This document shows, in pieces, positions 1 to 13,993 of a DNA stretch of 64,000 nucleotides. Every line of letters starts with the position of its first letter. Position 1 is the stretch's first letter. The translations under genes and the position numbers were made by a program. This DNA is from Rhynochetos jubatus (lineage: Eukaryota; Chordata; Aves; Eurypygiformes; Rhynochetidae): assembly GCA_027574665.1 (NCBI GenBank), contig CM050653.1, forward strand, positions 44,342,118 to 44,406,117. Direction: 5' to 3'. A model generated the notes under the pieces. That model saw only the letters and a program-made list of their open reading frames with translations. It did no database searches and had not been told where the DNA came from.

Positions 1-3000
1 TGACTTCACTTTATTACTACTTTTTTTTTTTTTTTTTTTTTTTTTAAATAGAGCACAGCAAATATGTTTCTGACACAGTGACAGGGAGACACATTTATAA
101 CAAGGACCAAGTCGAACACCAAGAAAAACTGATACCTGACACAGGAAATAAGGTAGGAGTGTTACAGATCACACAAAATATGTCAAAAAGAAAAATTGGA
201 AATTTTCTCTCAAAATGCTAAATTTGTTTGCTAAGGAATTGAGAAAATTCAGAGAAAATCTGTTTCTTTTTGGAAAGAAGTAGGAAGGATCTCTAAACTT
301 TCTTACCATAGCTATTTCTGTCTTAAATCATGTGACTGGCATAATTATAAGCTGGATTTAGCCTTCTATAACTGACCTCCTAGTTCTTCTCTCAAAGATC
401 CCTGGCCACACTTTTGCTCTGTGTTTATCTAAAATCCCATTCCTCAGAGTATCCAGAGCAGAAGTGCTAATAAATACCTGAGAGCAGTGTGCTCTCTTGG
501 GATCCTGTCTCTTGCACATCCTAAAGATTATCTGTCTTCTGATCCAGCTCTTGAGCAGCGTTTCCATTTCATTAGCTAATCTGAGGGACAAAGAGACACC
601 CCTGCAATATTGCCATAGCTTTGAAAGCAGAATCTTCTTTTACTTAAGTTTTGTATTTCTGTTGCCAAAACTTGCCTGACCTGAAAGAACAATAAATATA
701 AATATTCAGAGCTTTTAAAGAATAATTTTGACTTGTTAATAATGAATAATTATAATTGAATTGCTACTAATTATTTTTACAATTATTTCATTCAGAAATC
801 TCCCAGTTGATTTGTGAGCTACTAAACAGTGGTGCCTGGGAATACATGCTTATAGCTCTCAGAATGTTTGATCACTGGGTTAGTGGCATACATGCGGTTT
901 CTTCATCCTACTCTAAGTATCCATGAAATATGGAAATATCCTAAACTTCAATAGTAGGACAAATGAACCTGCTATTACAAATCTTGTAGTTGTTCAATAT
1001 ATTGGATGAAAAGACAAATATGTGCAGACAACTGTTCCATTTCAAATCTGAGCTTCCAGAAGGAGTAACTGGAATGCTCTAGCGTCAAAGCTGTATCCTG
1101 CGGGCTTTCTGCGTCTCCAAATTTATCCCCTCTTTGCATGAAATGGGAATTCTGGCTAATTTTGCATCCACCCAGCACCCCTGACTCTTAGGGCAGACCC
1201 TCAACTGCTTTTAACAGCCAACTGGATCAAACCCTGTGTGGCATGAAAAGGGTAGGTGCAGTTTAGGAGTCGTAGCTTCTGTCCTACCCATTGGAAATGC
1301 AATCCTTCACTTCCACTTGCTGGAAACTAGGTTTCTGCTGTTGGGCATAATAACTGAAGGAACAAAGGTGCATTGAAAGAAACACAGGCAAGGGTAGAGA
1401 GAAGGGAAATGTTGCTTCCAGCGTGACATTGTTTCAGTTACTGCCTTTTTTCCCCAGTTTCTAGGAGTAGGAGAAACATTACCCTCTACTCTGGGAAGTC
1501 AAGCAGATGTTGAATTTGGGGAATATGTAACCTGAAAATTAAACTTTGTGGATACAAAGATAGGTCACTATTTCTGCTTTATTAGAAGCAAAATTATACA
1601 GCTGTCTTTTTACTCAGACTTACAGGACTAAGATCTGACTCCATTGCACATTCCCTTTTATGACGAGTATCTGGTCCTCTAAACCTACCCCTCACTCCAT
1701 GAAACAGTTATGAGCACAGGAAGCAAACAATTTGACTTGTTTAAACTTGACCTTGAAGTTTTACTCAGACAGCCTGGGCCAGCAGTGCTGTCATGGTTTT
1801 GAGCTGGTGGGGATCCCTGCTGCCCACTGTGCAGGTACTGTATTTTTTCTGAACTTGGTGCCAGCATGTGCACAGCTGCTCTTAGCTCATGAAAGAGAGA
1901 AGACTCAGAGAGATCGTACTGAGGATTATAAAGTTGTGGTGGGGGTGGATACTGCTGTCCCCAAGGTAAGAGCCACCACAGCCTAACTCCTGCTCTGTGC
2001 CTTGCCTTGTAGCTGGTACCAAAGCCACCTCACTGTTTTTCCGATTCCTCTAGCACCAGGAAGCCTAACAAAATTATACACAGGCCAACCCAAAGCAGTG
2101 TGTGAAGGCAGCAGAGGTTGCTGTGAAAGAGCAAGCTGGGGTACAAGTGCAAACGTAGCTGCTTTATCACAGCTTTGCACCTTCACCAAGCAAAGGAAGG
2201 CAGCTGTGGGCAGATGTTAGCCCAGAAAAAAAGATGCTTGTTGTTATTCTGCTTTTGTCTGGTTTGCACAAAATCACTTGCATATCTTCATAATGTATGA
2301 TAACCTGGAGGCATCTTCTGGAGGGGCACAGATTCCTATGTGGAATGTGAACCGGTGCTATGCAAGGAATTGGTGTCATTTTGAGACGTGTTTTTCTACC
2401 CCATCTAGCTGTCCTCTGTTTGGCCAGGTCAGGAGAAGGTACGGATCTTCTGTACCAAAAGACAGTAAGAAGAGATTCTTGTCTAGGGTAAATTACAGGC
2501 ATGTTGTCAGCAAGTTTTGGGCTGGAAGGTGAGAAGGGGCAGAACTGCCTTGGGACTTCTAGACTAGAGCTGGATTACTACCATGGACTGAGCTGAAGCC
2601 CTACAAATTTGAGGTCATGTCCTCAGAAGGTACTGTGTACTCCCCTTTCCAGAGGAAGAAAAAATAATAATTTCAGTAGTGAGAAATGCTGCTATTGGAA
2701 ATTCTTCCATATTATTCTTAGGTAAAACAACAGATGCCTAAGCAAAAAAGCAAGTATGGCAATGCTCCTATTTGTGAAGGTCTGAATAAGTCAGTTCAGC
2801 AGAGGAAAAATTTAGAACACATATTCAAATCACCAGCCTGTTTAATGTGTCTATGCAAAGAACCCGTTAAACAGAGATATATCACATCCAAATACTCCTT
2901 CACCAGCAGAAAAACAGACCAAATACATGAAAACAGTTGTACATCTTCAGCATTAAATACTCAGGAAACGTAAACAAGAATAAACAGAACTTGGCCTGCA

Positions 3001-4930
3001 ACTTATGGTGCTACACTAAGGGAATGACAGCATGATACATCATATAATATTTCAGTACTATCGTTTTATAGTATCTCTACCTTTTCTTTTCAATGGAGGC
3101 TGCTCGTATTCTCCATTACACCTTTTCTTGGCATATGGTGAGTAAGTGTGATGGTCCTTTAAATCACAGGTACTACACTGTACAATAATATTTAAGGAGA
3201 CTCGTGTCTTTCACTCCTTGAAAAAGAAAAAAAAAAAAAAAGGAAAGTTATTAAATGTTGATCATGGAAAAATCAATCTTTCAAGAAGGGGTTGAGAATA
3301 TATTTTTTCAGCTGTGGAAGCTCCTGCAAAAATACCTCTTTACACAAGACAAACTTAAGTATGTAAGTTTGGTATAATTTTTTTTTCTTTTTTCCTATTT
3401 ATTAAACCTGTTCTGGAATATTAATTCTACATACTACTATTGCACACTTTCCTTCTCCTCACCAATTCCTTGGTTTATATGCTATATATTTTTATATAAT
3501 TTTAAAAAATGCTCCCTGCAAAACTTTTTCATACCATGTTCTTAAGTTGCTTTCCAACTCATTGCTGTAAGAGTTTCATATTCTTTGCAAAAGGAGATAT
3601 ATCTCCAGATGCATTTTCTTTTGTTTTCTGTCTGTTTCCTCCCCTGTGTAAATATAATTATAAAAGTACACTTAACAAAAGATTATTGACTATAAAACTC
3701 ATTCTCATGCAGAAGAGCAGTGACATGACACACCACACACCCACTTGTGTATTCTTTATCAATAACAACAGAAACAGGATCAAGTGATAGAAATATGTGA
3801 TTTAAATCAGTCACTGGGAGTGTATTTATTCAAGATCCTTCAAGCGGAGATGAATAGCAGGTTTCTAAACGTGATATTATGAGGGTAAGCAAATGAGTCA
3901 TTATTTGTGTTATAGTGCAATAGACTTGGGCAAGAGCAACACTGCAAGAGGGAATAAGCAGTCATATCTAACTGTTTATTCTATTACATTCATCACCACG
4001 GGGTGTATCTGTACATGTCAGGTCAAGGTCAGTGATCCTTGTTCACATGAATCATTCTCAGGGCTAATGAAAACCAGCCCCGATGCAGCGTACTCAAACA
4101 CCAACAGCTTCAGCAGGCAACAACACTGCCCTGACTCACCTCTGCGAGCCGGAGTTCACAGGTGAGGTGAGGCAGGGCGGCTGAGCGGAATTCAGGGCTT
4201 AGGATGGATAACGGATTAGCAGCGGCTGTTGGAGGAGATCAGCACTGGAAAAAAGGTGAATAATTTTTAGCTGGGGTGCAGAACAGTGCTGTTGCATCGT
4301 AGGCTGAGGCTCCTTTGCACCTTGTCTGTTTGAGTTTCAAAGCCAAAGAGAGACTTTCAAAACCAAACTTACTTCACAAAACAATAAAAAAGGCAACTTG
4401 GTTCTGAGTCCGTTTCCAAAATGTAAGTTTTAAAGGAGCAATAACAATGATTCCTAATTATCTTTCTCCACAAGCTTCTTGGAGTCAAGGAAACAGATGG
4501 AATACAGTGGCACAGGAAGGTTTTATTTTCCTTTTTTTTTTTTTTTCCATCCCCCAAAAGAAGGATCAGTGCAAATTCTGCATACATTTTCTCTGTATTT
4601 CGAAGTGTCCAGGTGGAAAGAAGGATACTCCTGGTGAAGATGCTGATGGTGTAAAGATTGACATGTGTATGAAAAGTTAAAAACCAGCTGTGGAATACCT
4701 TTTCAGGGCTGTTGCAGTGGCTGCTATGGGTTGTCATACAGGTGGATTTATTATCAACCTCTCAAACGAAAGTTAGGCGCATTATTTGTCCTTCGGAAAC
4801 GTACCGCCCTGCCAAACCCTCGGGACTACAGCCGCATTTCAAACTGTTTTTTTCCTGCCTGAAAATTGCTAATTACCCACATCTCTCTGTGCCCGTAACT
4901 TTTTAATCACTAAATCTGATTTCAAGAAGG
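1..4930. other. AT-rich non-coding sequence upstream of the CpG island
   Basis: No gene is supported here. The stretch is AT-rich and opens with a run of 25 T at 21-45, which could be the reverse complement of a retroelement poly(A) tail, although no recognisable element adjoins it. Short open frames on both strands are under about 125 codons, overlap each other, and show no family resemblance I know. An A-run lies at about 3223-3241. The sequence becomes GC-richer from about 4930 towards the island. Confidence 0.6.
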
Positions 4931-4979
4931 CAACGATGTTCAGGGAACATGACGTTTCTCCCGCTGCAGCGCTCCTTCT

Positions 4980-5990
4980 ACAGGGACGTTGGAGGCCCCG
5001 TGCCAAGGCAAGGGGAGGAATTCGATGGCGGGGGCGAAGACCCCGGCACTCCGGCGAGGGAGAGGGGGCTCGGCGGAGGTGAGGGAGGGAGGGAGAGAGG
5101 GAGGCTGCTGTCTCACCACACATGGGCTTGTGGGAAGTGGGAATCTCAGGTTGGGTTACTCATCGGTATGGAGCCAGGAGTGTGCAGAACCGATGATTTT
5201 GATGGCAGGAGGTAACGTACACATGTTTTTCAGGGAAGGGGCTGTAGGAGGACGTGCCGGCGGGCAGGAGGAGGTTTATGCTGAGCACTGTAATTTCCCA
5301 AGTGTGGAAGCCGCCTGGTCCCGGGAGCCCACCGCCGTCTCCTCTGATGGTCTCCCTCCCCACGGTACGAACAGGGGGCTGCCGCCGCTCTGCCCCCCCC
5401 TCCCCGCCCCGCAGACCGCAGGGGGCCGAGCGCCGTCCCCCGGGGCTCCGGACACCGCCCCGGGTGGGCGAGGCGGGGGGCGCGGGGCGGTGCTGCCCGG
5501 GGCTCCGCGCTACCCGCCCGCGCTGATTGACGCCGGGCCGGGCGGAGGCGGGCCCGCTGGGACCGCGCTGCCCCCGCCCGCCGCCGCCGCCGGGCAGCGG
5601 GTCCTGCGCTCCATCGCCGCCCCCGCGCTCTCCCCGCCGGGCTCGGCGCGGCGGCGCTGCCCCCGCCCGCGGCATGGCCGGCTGGCTGGGCAGGGGGGCG
5701 GTGTGCTGGCGGATGCGGAGCGCGGCGGGCGGCAGGAAGGAGAAGCCGCCGGGCGGCAGACCCCAGCCGCGGCACGGTAAGGGGGCGGCCGCGGCGGGGC
5801 TCGGCGGGGCGCACCGAGGTGGGACGGGCAGCCCCGGGGTGCGTGCGGGGCACCCCAAGGCCAACTTGTCTGTGACTTGCTCTACCCTCTCTGGGGCAGG
5901 GGGAGCTGCTCTTCCTTTCCCCTTCAGAGGGGAGGCGAGCCCCCTGCGCCCAAACTCCGCTGAGCTGCCGGTTATTTACCTCGTACCGAG
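4980..5990 (+). promoter_or_regulatory. CpG island, probable housekeeping-type promoter
   Basis: This is the only strongly GC- and CpG-rich block in the window. CpG density rises abruptly near 4980, peaks between about 5380 and 5830 and fades by about 6000. The core has GC-box-like GGGCGG motifs around 5538-5552 and a G-rich tract at 5462-5490 that could form a G-quadruplex. No TATA box was seen just upstream of the candidate start codon, which fits a dispersed CpG-island promoter. Transcription towards the + strand is inferred from the ATG and splice donor that follow. Divergent transcription from the same island is possible but has no direct support. Confidence 0.8.
5674..5776 (+). CDS. Probable first coding exon of an unidentified gene (partial)
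   Basis: The ATG at 5674 sits in a strong start context (purine at -3, G at +4) inside the CpG island. The frame runs for 34 codons plus one base, then meets a good splice donor, CACG|GTAAGG, with the intron starting at 5777. The exon would therefore end in phase 1. The peptide begins MAGWLGRGAVCWRMRS and continues rich in Gly, Arg, Lys and Pro. It shows no signal peptide, membrane segment or known domain, as is common for GC-rich first exons. No upstream in-frame ATG was seen in the open frame. I do not recognise the gene. A second exon was not found downstream, so the first intron would exceed 58 kb if the gene continues. The exon could instead be untranslated or belong to a non-coding RNA. 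Confidence 0.5.
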
Positions 5991-8900
5991 GCTGGGGGAG
6001 AGCAACTGTGTTCGCGTGCGTTTGGGCATCTTGCTTTGATAGCGGCTTCTTTGATTGTTGCAAGAAAGAATTTGCAGCCTGGCAAACGCCAGTCAATCTG
6101 GGAAGAGTCCTCGAAATCTTTTTTGGCTTGCGTCTGGCTGGTCTTAAGCCTGCGAAGCACTCTTAAAAATACTTGCCCCGTGTGCTCTTCTCCTCCCCAC
6201 CTTAATTGTTCGGGGAGATAGATGCTCTCTTCCAAGGCTAAGCAGCAGGCAAACAGTTCATCCAAACCCAGATTCTGACTCTGAAACCATGGAAGGGAAT
6301 GGTGTCACACGGAACTATTGAAAACAAGTGTTCAGGTTCGTGACCCGTTGTGTGCTGAAGGGTGAACGCGCTGACTCGGAGCCACATCTGTCATGTACAG
6401 TTTCCTTACTGTACCACTTAGCTGTCACCGTTGTCTGCTTTGATGAACCAGCCCAGCTGCCTGTGGACACATGGTCGCAGTGTCTGGAAATCTCCCTAGA
6501 ATTTGTTCTAGCTGTGTGTTCCCGTGGGTTTTAAAACCGCCGTTTGGGTAAGTGTGTTTGCAGAAGCCTCGCACCTAACCCCTCAAGGATAAAGTTCCCG
6601 TTTAAGTTGTGTTTGAGTTCTGCTTTGATTGGTGCTTGTTGGTTGTCGGATGCGTCAGTCCCCAAAGTAACTTTGTGCCTTTTCCAAAGAAAATAGTTTG
6701 GCTGAAGGAGTAATTTGTTCTCTTCACAAGTATATAGGGTGCTGTAACGCACACAGTCATCTTGATGACAAAGGTGTTGGGATGACGGGGAGCCTGGCGT
6801 CTTAGGTGATGATGGCGTTCTGAAGAAGGTGCTTGCTAAGAAAGTAATACCCCCGAAGTGCAGCTCTGAGGTGAAAAAAACAGAAGTCACTTCTCCCAGT
6901 GACTGTCACCTGGGTATTTCAGAGCTGGAGTGATTTTGCAGCCACACCTCCTGTTCTCTTTAGCTTGCGTGTGTCCCTTTCATAAGGCAATAAGCAAACA
7001 GTCTAGAAGGGTCTGAGCGAAGATTTTGTCAGTAGGTATCAAAAAACCTCTCAAATAAATGACTGTGTAAGAAAGGAAGTGTTATCCAGTTACAGAATAA
7101 AAGTGCCTGTTTAAAAATAGTTGTAAATATTTATCCTGTTAATTCTGAGTGTAATGCTGGTAGTGGGGAATAACTCGCATGAAAAAGAGAGTTGGTGGGA
7201 TCCCTTTCAGTTCTATACCTGTTATTCATGGGTGTTACAGAGTAGCTAGGAACATAGACCAAAATCCTGCATGTAGTGAAGTCGGTGGGAATTTTGCCAC
7301 TGGCCTGAAAAGAGCCAGAACTGAACCCAGAGGCTGTAGTGTAAGGTTAAACTGAAAACCTGTGATACAGCTGTGCAATGATGGCAAGGTTATAGCACTG
7401 CAGTATGCTGTTGTGATTAAAATTTTGTCAAAGTAGCTCTACCATAAACTAGTTAATTTAGGGAGATATTTTATGGTTTTGTTTCAGTTTAGCTTAACAG
7501 AAAGGTGTGGTGTGCTTCAGTCTGTCAGAGTTGCTTCTTACGAATGTTTTGTGAAGTATCGTGGAATAGTTCTCATTTAAGTAATTACTGTAACAACATG
7601 GAACGCTAAATTACACCACAGCATGTATAGTTTGTATCCCAGTTAATTTTCAACTGTGCTTTAAGGATAATAATCACTCACTCTGCTGTACTTCCCTTGC
7701 AAAGTGCACTGGATTTATTTACCAGGTCATTTGTTGTCTGTTAATAGCTCCAAATGTAAGGTAAAACCAAAATTAGACCTAATTTTGTATGTCCCTAATA
7801 CTGATTGTGTACTACAGGGGATTTTGGGGGAGAAAAAGTAATATAGTATACTTTGATATGTGTCCTAAATTTTCAAAGTTATAGAAACATTCTGATTTCC
7901 AAGGATGGACTCTTAATTAATCTTTGGCTTTTGTAACTGTATTGACCACTTCATGCAGGAATAGAAAATTTACTTAAAATATTCAAGCTAAAGCATTAGA
8001 GGGTTATAAGTAACACGTACCTAAAAGCAAAACTGTAGTATGTGAGCTGTCAGCAATTTTTAACTAGCAAACCGACTTACAGGTTTGACTCTCACATACA
8101 TGTATGCAATTATCAAAGTGAAGTGAGAACTGTTCCAAGAGAACTGGGAGGTATTGAAAGTACAAAATACCTTCAGTTCTGGGAAGTAATGCTGTTCTTT
8201 CCTATTCTCTTTTTGCTGCAAAATCATTTAAATGGGCCACTGGTCTGTGTTGGTAAAAAGTGGCATGTTATGACTGACACCAGCTGAAGACCAGTGACTG
8301 TATTTCTGTGTACGTTTGGATTAAGATACGTTTATTTGGGCATCACTTGAAGGTGTAAACTGGCCGGGTGTATACTGAGTTGTGAACACCTGAGCAAACC
8401 TGCCATTTAACTGAGTCAAGTTACAAGTATTTGCCATCTTTGACATTCTTCTCACCCTTTATATGACTAATTATAGAGACTTTGCTATACTTTCCAAATA
8501 TTTTAAAACACAAATATGAAATTTTTCCAATGATCTCATGTGCAGAAGTTCTTGTTTTACATTTTTTTGTAGTTTCATGCCATGTAAAGCAATGTAAAGT
8601 AGGACTAGCATTTCCACCCATTGTGGTCTAGACAGTAAACAAAGTCTTTGTCAAGATTCCAGCAAAAAGTTAAGATCCTGTTAAGATAGTTAATATTAAT
8701 GGTCTTGTAAAAAGCCTGGTTTTAAATGATTAAATGTTGGGTTAGCATTGGCACCTTACTTGTAAAATCTCCCAAGAGCCTGGAAACTTTAGATGGATGG
8801 CTACAGCCACAATTCTATTACAGATACTCTCTAAGCAGAAGGTATTAAGGAATAGCATAATAGAAACCACAGTGTAAATCGAATAGTATTTTAGTGTTCT

Positions 8901-11900
8901 ACTTAAGAAAAGCTTTGAAATACTTGTATGAAAAAGTGTCCTCCCTTGAGGAGTAGATATGGAAAGTTTTTGACTAGAAGTTGTTAAACAGAAAGATGTT
9001 TTAAGTTACTTGACGGCACAAAAAATAACTTCTGGAGAAAAAGCAGTATTTTATGGCCCTTTTTAAAGTCATGTGAAAGTTGTGTAGTGAAAAAGTGGTT
9101 CTTCATCCTGAGTATTCAAACAATTACCAAGGGAAACAGCACAAGCAAATAGTGCTGGATGTACACATAGGAGTGCATGTGTACCCATGTGATATTTTAG
9201 ACAGAAAATTATTATTTCTTATGTTGTTTGAATTTTTTTTTTTTTTAAACTGCTCACAAAATGTGTCAAATTTAGGTTGGGGAGTGGAAGTCCTCTGTGC
9301 TTCAGCCAGCACAATGATACCAGTTGGTATTGTGCCAATATGTTGGATCATGCCCAAGTAGGCTGGATAAATAAATGTGAGCTGTCACAACACACTCCAC
9401 TTTTTTAATTGGACCCGCTGACTCATTTTTGTCTTCACCTCTCTAGTGATGTCACAGAACAAGACAAAACACTTTGTCTCCATTTCTGTTTGGTGTTTAT
9501 TCCTTCTGACACTAACGTAAAGGTTGTAGTGCAGTAAGGACGGACGACAGCAGGTTATCGATCCAGAGAAGTGGACTCCTCTAACAGTGTTGAACTGGTG
9601 GAAGAACGTGGAGGGAGGGGAAAAAAAGGACAAACCTGTCCACTGTTTTCCTCTTGTATAAGCTTAGATGTAGGCATGTATGCTAATGACTTCTGGCCTA
9701 ATTCTACTGTTGATAGTAGGGAAATGAAGTTGTTCTTGAGCTTTCCAGTTTCAAATGTTCTCATCTTCACACATTTCTTCTTGAAATATTCGAGAGTGTG
9801 CTCCAGTATTTTCTGTTGGCTTGTTCCTTTTTAACTTCTCTGTCTCCTGGGAAATAATGTTCTTGATCATATTGAGGTAGTCATAACCAAATCTGTTTTG
9901 CTGGAGGCGTAGTTCTCTACCCCTCACTTTTTAAGTGTGCCTCATTGTAGTATTTGTAAAAGTAAATGTCTGAAATTCATGTAGGCGTTTTAATCTATAT
10001 ATTTATATATATACGTATATAAATCTGCTTAATGCAAAAGAAGTTCTATTCTTGAAGCAAGTAAACTTCTGTGATCAGATGGAATAATCTGCAGGTAGAC
10101 ATTAAATCTTAAACCATTTTTCTAGCCTATACGTTCAGAAAGTGTGAACACGTTATTTCTACTTAGATCTACTAACGCTTTGATGCCTCAGCCACCTTTG
10201 GGGTCTCACTAGTCAGTGAGTGTGTGTTTGCCATGCGGAATGCAGACCTTGCTGTGAAGACATGCCTCTCAAAACAAATGGATGGGTAAAAGGTTTGACC
10301 TGGAGGGAAGACATTTGCCAAACATATTTTAACTTGATTATCCTTTTGTTTGATGTAAGTGCCAGCTAGTAACTCTTTACTTACCTTAATCAGACTATAT
10401 ACATAATAGGTAGAACTTCTTTAAGAACTTCTGCAATTTAGGAGTTAAGTTCAATTCTGTGTACGTTGATTTCCCGCCCCCTCAAATAAAGTCACAATGG
10501 TGTAACTGTAAAAAAGGTGATACCCTTTATGGACAGAAATGTGCATGATGAAACCAGTAGATACCTGTTACACATCTGTATGTGCCTTTTTCCCCCAGAG
10601 TCACAGAAGAGGTTATTTATGATACTGATGAAACCTAGCATTACAACTTGCACAATTAGAAGTAAGTAATCAGAACTACATGGATTGTTCTAAATTTGGA
10701 TTGACAATAGACTGACAAACCCACCGTCTGGATCGCAGTTTTATGATATTCATTTAAATCGTTTTTTGGCATAGTTAAGAAACGAAAGACTTCCCCTCTG
10801 TCCCATAACTGGATTTATTTTTCTGACCATTTTTTAAAGAATAGTTTTAATCAGACAGAGGTTACAAATCGCTTTTGCTGGGAAATGCAAGGTGTGCTTT
10901 AAAAGAGGAAAAAAATCGCTTTCTCAATCATTTGGCATTTGTTTTTTAAAATGGTGATGCTAGGTGAAATGATTACTCTGACAGAACTATAGAAAGTATC
11001 TCATTCTAGTACATTCTGAAGTATTTTATATTTTGAGTAACCCTGGCTCAAGGGCATTTTATACTCACATCTGGAAGTTTCCAGTCGTAGTATTCAGTTT
11101 AGTGTTTCTGTCTTTGTCTTTCCATTTAGCCTTGCCATGTTATAACAATGAATCATCTTGACCATTAACTAAAGTTGGAATGTCTGTTTATGCACTGAAT
11201 TTGTTTCATCACGTCGCCATAAGAACTGATTGGAACCCTGGCAACTCTGACTGCTTTCCCGTATGTATTTGGGCTGGACTTAGCCCGTGCTGTTCTGAGC
11301 AGCAGAAGGATAAGCCATCACAAAACCTGGAATATCTTTATCCTCTTAGGATTCAACCTTTTTCTCGTGAAACTGTAGGGTAGCACTTCCATATTTTGTC
11401 TCCGTGTATATGAAATCAGGCAGAGTGTGTAGTGTTTCCAGTCATAGGAAATCACAGCAGAGTTACAATACACATACAACCGTTAAACTGGGAATGTTGT
11501 TATTGTAGGTTGACTTTGATACGTTCTGTTTTGTTGATGGATTTGAAGTTAGTGCTGATTAAATTTTTCAAGCATTAAATAAAAGGTGAAACAAAACTAT
11601 AGTGGTGTTCTTTGATTAATTTAATAATGCTAATAGAGCAGGCAAGTGACGCGGTGCAAATGAAGGGGCCACGTGACAGGGAGGCTGTGCCAGCAAAGGC
11701 AAATTCACACCTTTTGCCATGTGAGTGGGCTTGTAGGTAGCACTCTGGTTGCTATTTAAGTAGTGTGTTTTGCAAATAAATGTACTTTTGTTAAAAAGGT
11801 ATTACACTGGCTCTACCTTGACTCATTTAATAGCATGTAGCCTTAACTTACTTTGTGGTGGTATCATGGAAATGTTTTTTGTTATTTCCATGAAAAAACC

Positions 11901-13857
11901 CCGTTGTTGCTTGTGGAAGGTAAGTACTGAAGGATCTGCTTAATAAATGAAACTAGTGTGTTTTGTAAAACATACCTGTTTCTTTTAGGATGCGTTTGTG
12001 ATCTTGATTTGTGCATTGTGATGTCACAGAATGTTTTTGTGTGCTCTCTGTGACCATTTTTCATAAGAGGTTTTGATGCCACATTCCTGTGGAGAGTATC
12101 GAAAAGTAGAAACGAGGGGTAGGAATTAGTGGGTAGAACCTTCTCCTGAAGGCAGATTAAAGTAGAGCTGTTAGTTTGTGATAATGAACCCAGGAGCCTG
12201 TGGAAAGAAGTGAGAAAAAAGACTTGTTACTGTCAGTGACTGTATGGAGCTTTGCTGTACAAACCGTTCCAGTATTTTCTTCAATACTCTTCACTCTGAA
12301 GCTCTGACATTACAGAGCTGTATAAACTGCTTGCATTTGTAGTGAGGGGGAGGAATGGGAGGTTGAGAAGAGATACTCTTTCTCCAGAAGTTGGATTGAG
12401 TATATTTGCATAGTATAACCAGGTGTCCTCACCAGTTTCTTCTTTCTGGCTGATAGTCACCATGGTTTCACGTGGGAGGTCATGGTTGCTGCTAGACAAG
12501 AAGTGGGCATGAGTACAATTTTTTAAGGAGGTAAGTGAGAAGAGGTTCTGTAATGAGGAGCTGTGTGCAGAAAGATCAAGACACCCTTGCGATGCATTCA
12601 CGTCAGCCGGGATCACAAAACTGATGAGTCGCTGTGTTTTGTGCTGGGCATAATGTCTCCTCCGGGCTCCTGCATCGCTTTAAAGTATGTTATCCTGATA
12701 ATGACATCTCAACATCGTTAATATACAGATTATAATGTTGAAGCCTGAGTTAGAGGGGATGGGAGCGCAATCTTCAATTTTTATTTAAGATAGAAGTATG
12801 AATTTTTTCCTGTCTAGCTATTTGGAATTCCAAGAGATATTCAGGTCTGAAAATCGATTTAAAAACTGGAGGAAAGTACTTTTTAGAAGACAAGAAATGC
12901 TTTAGGTAAACATGGTCTTTTTCCAGTCTGGATGATGGTCTGTAGGTTCTCTATGGCAGGCTGCTCCCAGTCCAGGTATTGATTTCAGTTAGCGTTGAAG
13001 CAGCCTGAGGGACGGGTCAGTTGTTTGTGTTGATGATGCAGCTGGGTGCAACCTAAATTGCCTCAAGCCCTTGGCCTACCAAAGCAAGTTCTAACAAAGC
13101 AAAAAGGAACTTGTCACTGGTTTTATTCATTGTGCAACAGGAGGACGTTTTGTTATTTTTCACTGTGAAGTGGTAACAGAATAGGACCATATTTTGGGGT
13201 GTTTTCTGTGTGTTTGTGTAGTCTTTGTTTTCTTAAGGTCCAGGCTGAGAAGCTAGTCACAGCTCAATTACTTTGCCTTTTGAGAGAGGGTTATTTTACA
13301 AATGTAAAGGTGGGAAAAGGATCACCTTGCAGAAACTGCAGTGACAGGTTCAAGATTCTGATCTTTGGATTGTGAGCTTGTGAGACACAGCCACTTGCTG
13401 TGTGTGCTGTATCAGTCAGTGAGCTTAATTTCTAGACACTTTGAATTCTTCTGTTTTGCTACTTGTTCCAGGGACTAAAGCAGACAAATGGTCTCACAGA
13501 AGTGATGATTCAGTGACACCTGTTTTTCCAGAGTTCTTAATAGCTTTGAGCTGCAGTTCCATTGCAGGGAGGGGAAATGTGAACGTGAATCCCGGATCAT
13601 GGTGAGCTTTTTTCCTTGATTTTATTACTGTAGCACTGTGATGCCAATTTGATAGTAGATGGACATTTTTAGCTAAAGGCTTTTGTATTCTGCAAACTGA
13701 AACTCCATTGTACTACTTAGTGTAAAAAGAGGGAGTTGCAAAATTCTCTGTTGGTATGGTATGACAATAATATATGTATTTCTTTAAAAATAAAATTTAA
13801 ATGTTTAGATCCATTAAGTTCTTATTATATTCAGCACCCCTAGTGGAAACCTGAGTA
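5777..13857 (+). other. Presumed first-intron sequence, no gene seen
   Basis: The sequence follows the splice donor at 5777. GC content falls quickly after about 6000 to the AT-rich background. Open frames are short and appear on both strands without family resemblance; the 111-codon minus frame at 12281-12616 is the longest and I do not recognise it. T-runs occur at about 9231-9246. No LTR or CR1 was recognised before 13858. Intronic status is an inference from the upstream exon. Confidence 0.5.
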
Positions 13858-13993
13858 ATGCATAGGATAATTCAGGTTGGAAGGGTCCTAAGGAAGGTCT
13901 CGAGTCCGGTCTCCTGCTCTGTGTCAGCTGGGAGATCTGATCAGATTGCTCAGGACTCTCTTCACTCCAGCCTTGAAAACATCCAAGGAAGGT
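13858..13993 (-). mobile_element. CR1 LINE fragment, short 3' piece
   Basis: Read on the minus strand, this short stretch resembles the terminal part of a CR1 LINE. On the + strand it begins with a degenerate form of the CR1 3' end (TTCAGGTTGGAAGGGTCC) and continues with text like the CR1 tail, up to CCTTGAAAACATCCAAGGA. CR1 elements are usually truncated at the 5' end, and this copy keeps only about 135 bp. It is diverged, so it is probably old. It encodes nothing useful. Confidence 0.65.

Noticed and set aside
21..45. T-run as the tail of a processed pseudogene on the minus strand
   Set aside because: No gene-like sequence adjoins it, and most of what would lie upstream of the run is outside the window.
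4989..6096. Long open frames on both strands through the CpG island (263, 288, 234 and 170 codons)
   Set aside because: GC-rich sequence has few stop codons. The frames overlap on both strands, are low-complexity Pro/Arg/Gly/Ala, and several start at non-ATG codons. Only the 34-codon piece with an ATG and splice donor was kept.
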